Below are positions 33,151 through 37,319 of a stretch of 37,319 nt of DNA, in pieces. Made by a program: the position numbers and the translations under genes. Source of the DNA: an uncultured Ectothiorhodospiraceae bacterium (GTDB lineage Bacteria > Pseudomonadota > Gammaproteobacteria > UBA6429 > Thiohalophilaceae); the NCBI GenBank assembly GCA_947260005.1, contig CAMYOL010000052.1:1-37319 (forward strand). The letters run 5' to 3'. The notes below the pieces were generated by a model, which searched no databases, was not told where the DNA came from, and worked only from the letters and a program-made list of their open reading frames with translations. Each line of letters opens with the position of its first letter. Position 1 is the stretch's first letter.

Positions 33151-34125
33151 ATGCGAATTAAAAATATTATTATTACCATTGTCATGCTTAGCCTGGCTGG
33201 TTACGGCGGTCTTAAATTATATTTGTGGAATGAAGCTAAACAAAATGTTGATCTAATTTTCAATGGTATAAACCAGGCTATGACTTCCGCCTATGATTCT
33301 CGGGTGGTTGCCACCTATAATCAAATTTCTACTTCTGTATTTGGCTCGATTGGTATCAAAGGTATTAGTATCCGGTTTCCAGAACTTAATGAGGAAATCA
33401 AGGTTGCCGAAATTAAACTACTTGAAAGCGATTTGGATTCTGAATTAAAGAAGGGCAAACTTCCGACAAGAGTACATTTTGTCATTAATGGCTTGCAGAT
33501 GAATGTAAGTTTGTTTGATAAGCTGGACCGGAAGCTGGATAAGATTAAAATTCAACAAAATATAAAAGAAGATCCCAATGCATTGGTAAATCGTCTTGGT
33601 TACCAAAATATTGTACGCCGTTCCAATGATTTAATGCGACTGGGTTATAGCAAGATGGATATGGATCTCGAAATCGATATGAACCTTGATATGAAGTCAA
33701 ATGAAGCCTCTCTGTATCTTCGCCAGGATATTAAAGATATGGGTAAGTATAAAGTGATGTTAAAATTTTCCGGTATTTCAGACAATATCGACAAAGCTGT
33801 ATTGGGTTTACGTATTAAAGAAGCAAAACTGGAGTTCCTTGATAAATCATATGTTGACCGAATCATTCAATCTTATGCTGACGATAACAACATGACGTTG
33901 TCAGCTTATCGTAACAAGCTGATCGGTAAAATAAAAAAAGATTTTATTAACAAAGAAATGAAACTAAGTAAAAGCTCAATTAATAATATTCTGGCCTTTG
34001 TTAAAAAACCGAATAAGATTGTCTTCACGATTTATCCATATCGTCCTGTCGCTATTGAAAGTTTAAAGCACTACAAAGCCGGGGATGTTCCTGGTTTGTT
34101 AAATTTACAGGCTCATTTGAAATAA
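33151..34125 (+). CDS. Membrane-anchored periplasmic protein of unknown function
   Basis: A 324-residue protein. The N-terminal helix IIITIVMLSLAGYGGLKLYL is an uncleaved signal anchor. The rest is soluble and mostly beta with charged helices: FGSIGIKGISIRFPE and a long repeat-like DMDLEIDMNLDM at about residues 169-180. It ends with KIVFTIYPYRPVAIESLKHY. Some features (a long strand-rich periplasmic domain behind one anchor) recall AsmA-like or DUF2125-like proteins, but I cannot assign a family. GGGG lies six bases before the ATG, 17 bases after the DUF58 stop, so it is probably in the same transcript. It is followed closely by birA. Confidence 0.75.
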   Translation: MRIKNIIITIVMLSLAGYGGLKLYLWNEAKQNVDLIFNGINQAMTSAYDSRVVATYNQISTSVFGSIGIKGISIRFPELNEEIKVAEIKLLESDLDSELKKGKLPTRVHFVINGLQMNVSLFDKLDRKLDKIKIQQNIKEDPNALVNRLGYQNIVRRSNDLMRLGYSKMDMDLEIDMNLDMKSNEASLYLRQDIKDMGKYKVMLKFSGISDNIDKAVLGLRIKEAKLEFLDKSYVDRIIQSYADDNNMTLSAYRNKLIGKIKKDFINKEMKLSKSSINNILAFVKKPNKIVFTIYPYRPVAIESLKHYKAGDVPGLLNLQAHLK

Positions 34126-34146
34126 ACGGACCTGTCATATTCAAAT

Positions 34147-35121
34147 ATGTCCACACAATACCAACTATTAGTAGAATTGAGCGATGGAAAATTCCATTCA
34201 GGACAACGGCTGGCTACTGAGCTGGGGATTACCCGGGCTGCTATATGGAAGAATGTTAAAGTTTTGCAGTCAGAATATAATCTAGATATCCACGCGGTGA
34301 CCGGTAAGGGTTATCGACTTTCCAACCCGGTTGAACTTTTAAAGAAAGAAACAATTTCCCGTATCCTTGGCAGTGAAAATATTCAACTTGAAATAGAAAC
34401 GTTTTTAACAATTGATTCGACCAACCGATATTTAATGAAAAAAGTTTTACATGCCGATGTTCAAAACCAGGCTGTTTTTGCTGAGCAACAAACGTCGGGG
34501 CGCGGAAGACATGGTCGCACCTGGGTTTCGCCGTTCGGCGGAAATTTATATTTTTCTGTACTATATCCGTTTCAGCGCACACCACGTGATGTTACCGGTT
34601 TGAGTTTAGCGGTGGGAGTCGCTATTGTTGAACAGTTAGAACGATTTGATATCAATGGCGCTCAATTGAAATGGCCGAATGACGTTTTGGTTGATGGACG
34701 CAAGTTATGCGGTATTCTCCTTGAAATACATGGGGAGAGTCATGGCCCACTGGCGGTAGTCGTTGGCATAGGACTCAATATTTCAATACCAGAGAATGCT
34801 GCAAACGATATCGATCAACCCTGGGTGGCATACCAATCATTAACACAAAATCCCGTTTCGCGGAATCAACTGGCGGCCGGATTTTTATCAAGCGTCATTT
34901 TGGCCTTGCAGGAATTTGAGCAAAATGGATTAGAGTCATTCAAAGCACGTTGGTTACAACGAGACTGTTATATGAATACAAAAGTGAAGTTACAACTTGG
35001 TGATCGTGAAGTGGTTGGAATTTCACGTGGTATCGATCAACAGGGTGCGTTATTACTGGAGTCTCAAGGCCAGTTGCAGCGATATTATTCAGGCGAGATT
35101 CGCCTTCGTCCTGTTAGGTGA
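34147..35121 (+). CDS. birA: Bifunctional biotin ligase / biotin operon repressor
   Basis: A 324-residue protein. An N-terminal winged helix (FHSGQRLATELGITRAAIWK, residues 16-35) is followed by the ligase domain with the biotinoyl-AMP motif TSGRGRHGRTWVS, then LKWPNDVLVDGRKLCGILLE and GIGLNIS. A C-terminal SH3-like domain completes it. It attaches biotin to the acetyl-CoA carboxylase carrier and, because the DNA-binding domain is intact, probably represses biotin genes. No clear ribosome binding site; it starts 21 bases after the preceding stop. It overlaps the coaX region by a GTGA. Confidence 0.97.
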   Translation: MSTQYQLLVELSDGKFHSGQRLATELGITRAAIWKNVKVLQSEYNLDIHAVTGKGYRLSNPVELLKKETISRILGSENIQLEIETFLTIDSTNRYLMKKVLHADVQNQAVFAEQQTSGRGRHGRTWVSPFGGNLYFSVLYPFQRTPRDVTGLSLAVGVAIVEQLERFDINGAQLKWPNDVLVDGRKLCGILLEIHGESHGPLAVVVGIGLNISIPENAANDIDQPWVAYQSLTQNPVSRNQLAAGFLSSVILALQEFEQNGLESFKARWLQRDCYMNTKVKLQLGDREVVGISRGIDQQGALLLESQGQLQRYYSGEIRLRPVR

Positions 35122-35129
35122 TCGACAAT

Positions 35130-35873
35130 ATGTCAGGTAAAACAAAACTACTCATAGATGCGGGAAACACACGTATAAAATCGACGATTGTTGACGAGCG
35201 ATCGATTATTGATAAAGTTGAGATTCATGATGACCTGGCAAATGCAATTAATTGCTGGCAGGTTAATACCAAACCTGATGAGGTATGGTTGGCCAGTGTC
35301 CGCGACAAACAATTCGATACTGAACTGAGTGCTACCATTAAATCGCTGTGGGCATTAACCACGAACAATATTACCAGTGCTAAACAGGCGTTAGGCGTAA
35401 CCAATGCTTACACCGATCCAGAACAACTTGGTTGTGATCGTTGGGCGTCGATGCTTGCAGCCTATCATGAAACAAAGTCGTCAGTATTGGTTGTAAATTT
35501 AGGTACGGCGTTAACCATCGATGCTATTGATGCGGAAGGCGTTCACCTTGGCGGTTTAATCTGTCCAGGCATTTATTTACAACAACAGGCATTAGACTCT
35601 GGCACCAGCATAAATTGCTTGCCTGATTTTGATGTTGCCCAGGAGTATAAATTATTTACTAATGCAACCGCTCAGGGCATCGCTTCGGGTACAATTTATT
35701 CCATCAGTGCCCTGATTGATAAGAGCTATCAAGAATTGGCAAAACAGGATTCGAATGCAATCTGTTACCTTGCTGGTGGGGACGCCGAAAAAATTAAAGG
35801 TTTGCTGCAATGCCCCTACATCCTGCAGGAGTCTTTGGTCTTAAAGGGTATGGCACTAATAGCCGCTGCGTAA
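35130..35873 (+). CDS. coaX: Type III pantothenate kinase
   Basis: A 247-residue protein. ATG at 35130 is preferred over the overlapping GTG at 35118 because AGGTGA sits eight bases before it. It starts with LLIDAGNTRIKSTI (phosphate-binding motif of the ASKHA fold), then YTDPEQLGCDRWASMLAAYH, VVNLGTALTID, GLICPGIYL and CYLAGGDAEKI. It makes 4'-phosphopantothenate, the first step of CoA synthesis; type III enzymes need a monovalent cation and are insensitive to CoA feedback (family knowledge). The birA-coaX pair is widespread in Gammaproteobacteria. Confidence 0.96.
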   Translation: MSGKTKLLIDAGNTRIKSTIVDERSIIDKVEIHDDLANAINCWQVNTKPDEVWLASVRDKQFDTELSATIKSLWALTTNNITSAKQALGVTNAYTDPEQLGCDRWASMLAAYHETKSSVLVVNLGTALTIDAIDAEGVHLGGLICPGIYLQQQALDSGTSINCLPDFDVAQEYKLFTNATAQGIASGTIYSISALIDKSYQELAKQDSNAICYLAGGDAEKIKGLLQCPYILQESLVLKGMALIAAA

Positions 35874-35887
35874 TAAACTGAGCGAAT

Positions 35888-36538
35888 ATGAAATGGGCAA
35901 TTTACATTCTTCTGTTGGTTAATCTCGGTTTTGGTCTGCTGCATTATCGTAGTGTCGTGATCTCGAATGATTCAACACCTGCTAATGACGATAACTTACG
36001 CCTTGTTTTATTAAAAGAATATCTTGAACAGGAAAACCAACCCCAAACGGATGCTGTTCTTGATGATGTCATCGCGGTGGCTCGTTGCAACACGATTGGA
36101 CCCTTTAAATCCAAAAAGACGGCCAACATTATACGCAAAAAATTGGTCGAACTTGGATTATCCGCAGAACGTCGTATGAGTAAAGATAACAAACGCAAGG
36201 GATTTTGGGTCATGATTCCGCCAGCAGAAACTCGTAAGGCAGCAAAAAAATCTGTCCGGGAACTGAAGAAAAAAGAAATCGTGGATTATTTTCTCGTGGT
36301 CACTGGAGAGCAAACCAATGCTGTATCGCTGGGAGTATTTTCACGTTCGGACTTAGCTCAACGGCGCTATGACGAAATCCTGGGGTTAGGATTTGAGGTA
36401 AAAATACGCCAGGTTGATTTACCACTGCGCGAATATTGGCTGGACTGGCCCAAAGAACAACCCCTGTTACCCGAAGTGTTAGATTCGTTTCGACAAGAAT
36501 ATCCAAACATAGGCCAGACCGACCGGCCTTGTTCTTAA
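35888..36538 (+). CDS. SPOR domain protein
   Basis: A 216-residue protein with an N-terminal membrane anchor (MKWAIYILLLVNLGFGLLHY) and SPOR-like repeats: CNTIGPFKSKKTANIIRKKL, then VSLGVFSRSDLAQRRYDEIL with GFEVKI. SPOR domains bind denuded peptidoglycan at division sites. It follows coaX by 14 bases, as is common in Gammaproteobacteria. It is the last gene of the long rightward run; the tRNA cluster begins 93 bases later. Confidence 0.88.
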   Translation: MKWAIYILLLVNLGFGLLHYRSVVISNDSTPANDDNLRLVLLKEYLEQENQPQTDAVLDDVIAVARCNTIGPFKSKKTANIIRKKLVELGLSAERRMSKDNKRKGFWVMIPPAETRKAAKKSVRELKKKEIVDYFLVVTGEQTNAVSLGVFSRSDLAQRRYDEILGLGFEVKIRQVDLPLREYWLDWPKEQPLLPEVLDSFRQEYPNIGQTDRPCS

Positions 36539-36631
36539 TTCACTACCACCTAGATTCTTAGAAATAATTCAGTGGTAATAAGCCTATTTTTATAGCGATA
36601 TCCATAATGATGTACTACAATTCGCGTCCAC

Positions 36632-36704
36632 GCCGACATAGCACAATTGGTAGTGCAACTGATTTGTAATCAGTAGGTTCGCGGTTCGAGTCCGTGTGTC
36701 GGCA
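36632..36704 (+). tRNA. tRNA-Thr (TGT anticodon)
   Basis: Acceptor GCCGACA pairs with TGTCGGC. The anticodon stem ACTGA/TCAGT closes loop TTTGTAA with anticodon TGT (decodes ACA), and the T-arm loop is GGTTCGAGTCC-like. Discriminator A at 36704. The genome continues CCG, so CCA is not encoded and must be added after transcription. A TACAAT at 36616-36621 could be its -10 box. A terminator hairpin follows directly. Confidence 0.95.
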
Positions 36705-36706
36705 CC

Positions 36707-36728
36707 GCAGCTATTAGCTGCCCTTTTT
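36707..36728 (+). terminator. Terminator after tRNA-Thr
   Basis: GCAGC-TATTA-GCTGC (36707-36721) followed by CCTTTTT. It lacks the extra G/C pairs that its sister at 36924 has. Confidence 0.75.
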
Positions 36729-36766
36729 ATTTAGACCAGCATAATCGCTATCCGGTGATTTGTAAT

Positions 36767-36822
36767 GACCGTAGCGCAGCGTAGGGAATCCTGCATGAAG
36801 CGCGAAGCGGTTCAAAGCAGGG
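36767..36822 (+). mobile_element. 56-bp hairpin element, insert 1 (in the anticodon arm copy)
   Basis: It starts GACCGTAGCGCAGCG, ends AAAGCAGGG, and sits between T and C of the tRNA sequence with no target duplication. Outer stem CCTGC/GCAGG, inner stem GAAGCGC/GCGGTTC with one mismatch. It differs from insert 2 at two positions. Confidence 0.82.
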
Positions 36823-36851
36823 CAGTAGGTTCGCGGTTCGAGTCCGTGTGT

Positions 36852-36907
36852 GACCGTAGCGCAGCGTAGGGAATCCTGCATGAAGCGCGTAGCGCTTCAA
36901 AGCAGGG
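36852..36907 (+). mobile_element. 56-bp hairpin element, insert 2 (in the acceptor-stem copy)
   Basis: Same 56 bp as insert 1 except two bases. It also sits between T and C with no target duplication. Outer stem CCTGC (36875-36879)/GCAGG (36902-36906); perfect inner stem GAAGCGC (36882-36888)/GCGCTTC (36892-36898). Confidence 0.82.
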
Positions 36908-36923
36908 CGGCACCATATCTGAA

Positions 36924-36947
36924 GGGCAGCTATTAGCTGCCCTTTTT
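36924..36947 (+). terminator. Terminator after the interrupted tRNA copy
   Basis: GGGCAGC (36924-36930), loop TATTA, GCTGCCC (36936-36942), T5. Same hairpin as at 36707, with two more G/C pairs. Confidence 0.85.
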
Positions 36948-36973
36948 AGTTAGACCAGCATAATTATTTACAC

Positions 36974-37043
36974 TGATTTGTAATGCGAAACTAGTGAAAG
37001 GAACACTGAATGAACCTCGAAGCGGTTCAAAGCCGCCGGTTCA
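36974..37043 (+). pseudogene. Second, more decayed tRNA-Thr 3' copy with one diverged insert
   Basis: TGATTTGTAAT (36974-36984) is followed by a 52-base diverged relative of the 56-bp element (36985-37036, sharing CGAAGCGGTTCAAAGC). Then CGGTTCA (37037-37043) stands where CGGCACCA is expected, and a sequence like that after the first copy leads into a third terminator. The T-arm piece is missing. Confidence 0.7.
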
Positions 37044-37053
37044 TATTCAAAAG

Positions 37054-37074
37054 GGCAGAGATAGCTGCTTTTTT
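37054..37074 (+). terminator. Third terminator of the tRNA-Thr array
   Basis: GCAG (37055-37058)/CTGC (37065-37068) with a T6 run; a weakened relative of the hairpins at 36707 and 36924. Confidence 0.6.
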
Positions 37075-37211
37075 ATATCCGACTAGTGGGCGGTACTTGA
37101 ATTCTCGTTCTATCAGGAATGACGATAGTGCATACTTAGTCATTTGGACCTAATCTCGACCAAATTAACCCCGAACATCCCGAAAATTAAGGCTTTTTCC
37201 TCCCCGATCGG

Positions 37212-37240
37212 TTGACAGCCTATAGTCAGATGACGACAAT
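37212..37240 (+). promoter_or_regulatory. Sigma-70 promoter for tRNA-Tyr
   Basis: A consensus -35 TTGACA (37212-37217), 17-base spacer, and -10 GACAAT (37235-37240), followed by a GC-containing discriminator (ACGCAGC). The predicted start lies about ten bases before the tRNA. Confidence 0.75.
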
Positions 37241-37255
37241 ACGCAGCTTGCTCGC

Positions 37256-37319
37256 GGAGGGGTTCCCGAGTGGCTAAAGGGATCAGACTGTAAATCTGAC
37301 GGCTCCGCCTTCGGTGGTT
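37256..37319 (+). tRNA. tRNA-Tyr (GTA anticodon), cut by the window end
   Basis: GGAGGGG acceptor strand, D-arm GAGTGGCTAAAGGGA, anticodon stem CAGA/TCTG with loop CTGTAAA giving GTA, and a class II variable arm (CGGCTCCGCCTTCG). The sequence ends within the T-arm. Confidence 0.95.

Larger units (their letters stand above)
36756..36915 (+). pseudogene. tRNA-Thr 3'-half copy, interrupted twice by a 56-bp element
   Basis: Three pieces, TGATTTGTAAT (36756-36766), 36823-36851 and CGGCACCA (36908-36915), join exactly into the 3' half of the tRNA-Thr above, from anticodon arm to encoded CCA. They are separated by two copies of a 56-bp repeat. The 5' half of the tRNA is absent, so no functional tRNA can form. 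Confidence 0.88.

Noticed and set aside
36632-37043. Attachment sites of an integrated element, because tRNA 3' ends are duplicated
   Set aside because: The copies are only about 100-220 bases apart, there is no integrase or cargo, and the inserts are short repeats inside the copy. A lost element cannot be excluded but nothing supports it.

Overview
The window looks like a chromosomal segment of a moderately AT-rich gammaproteobacterium. The strongest clue is the right end, where birA, coaX, a SPOR-domain gene, tRNA-Thr(TGT) and tRNA-Tyr(GTA) follow one another, an arrangement I associate with the stretch upstream of tufB in Gammaproteobacteria. A DsrE2-like protein, a FadL-type porin and a Tat-exported superoxide-reductase-like protein hint at sulfur or redox metabolism. 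Genus and lifestyle cannot be fixed from this sequence.

Positions 1-9100 hold the 3' end of a DUF11-type surface protein with a strong terminator, a ChaA-type cation/proton antiporter, a two-gene unit (small secreted protein plus DUF2145), a membrane-anchored Lcp/MpaB-type (DUF2236) oxygenase, and a large zinc-ribbon / class III cyclase / AAA ATPase / TPR regulator. Positions 9100-10620 are eroded, with a lipoprotein gene beside the last ~70 codons of a lost chemoreceptor. Positions 10700-18300 hold two paralogous single-domain FHA proteins, a GGDEF gene overlapping a PhnD-type binding-protein gene, a halogenase-like flavoprotein, a REP-like inverted repeat, and a DUF393 / TIGR01777 / DUF4166 operon.

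Positions 18500-23730 hold the superoxide-reductase-like gene, a small unknown gene, an exported DUF302-like protein, DsrE2, a FadL-family porin and a Crp/Fnr regulator. Two nearly identical palindromes with CRP-like architecture (TGTAA-N6-TTACA) lie in front of the regulator and in the divergent DUF302-like/DsrE2 intergenic region. They suggest a small regulon. Positions 23730-25440 hold a dense dispersed-repeat cluster, an L,D-transpeptidase and a glutathione peroxidase.

Positions 25660-36538 are an almost gapless twelve-gene run: a DUF805/pilin-helix fusion, RDD, SpoIIM, DUF4129, DUF4350, MoxR, DUF58, an anchored unknown, BirA, CoaX and a SPOR protein. RDD to DUF58 form a conserved but functionally obscure MoxR-AAA/VWA-like membrane system, coupled here by ATGA or other short overlaps.

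The most unusual structure is at 36632-37078. An intact tRNA-Thr is followed by two tandem degenerate copies of its 3' half, each ending in the same type of terminator. The first copy is interrupted at two places by the same 56-bp hairpin-forming element, precisely and without target duplication. The second copy looks like the product of recombination between two such inserts. The same 56-bp element occurs at exactly the same length in the two other repeat clusters (19486 and 23806).
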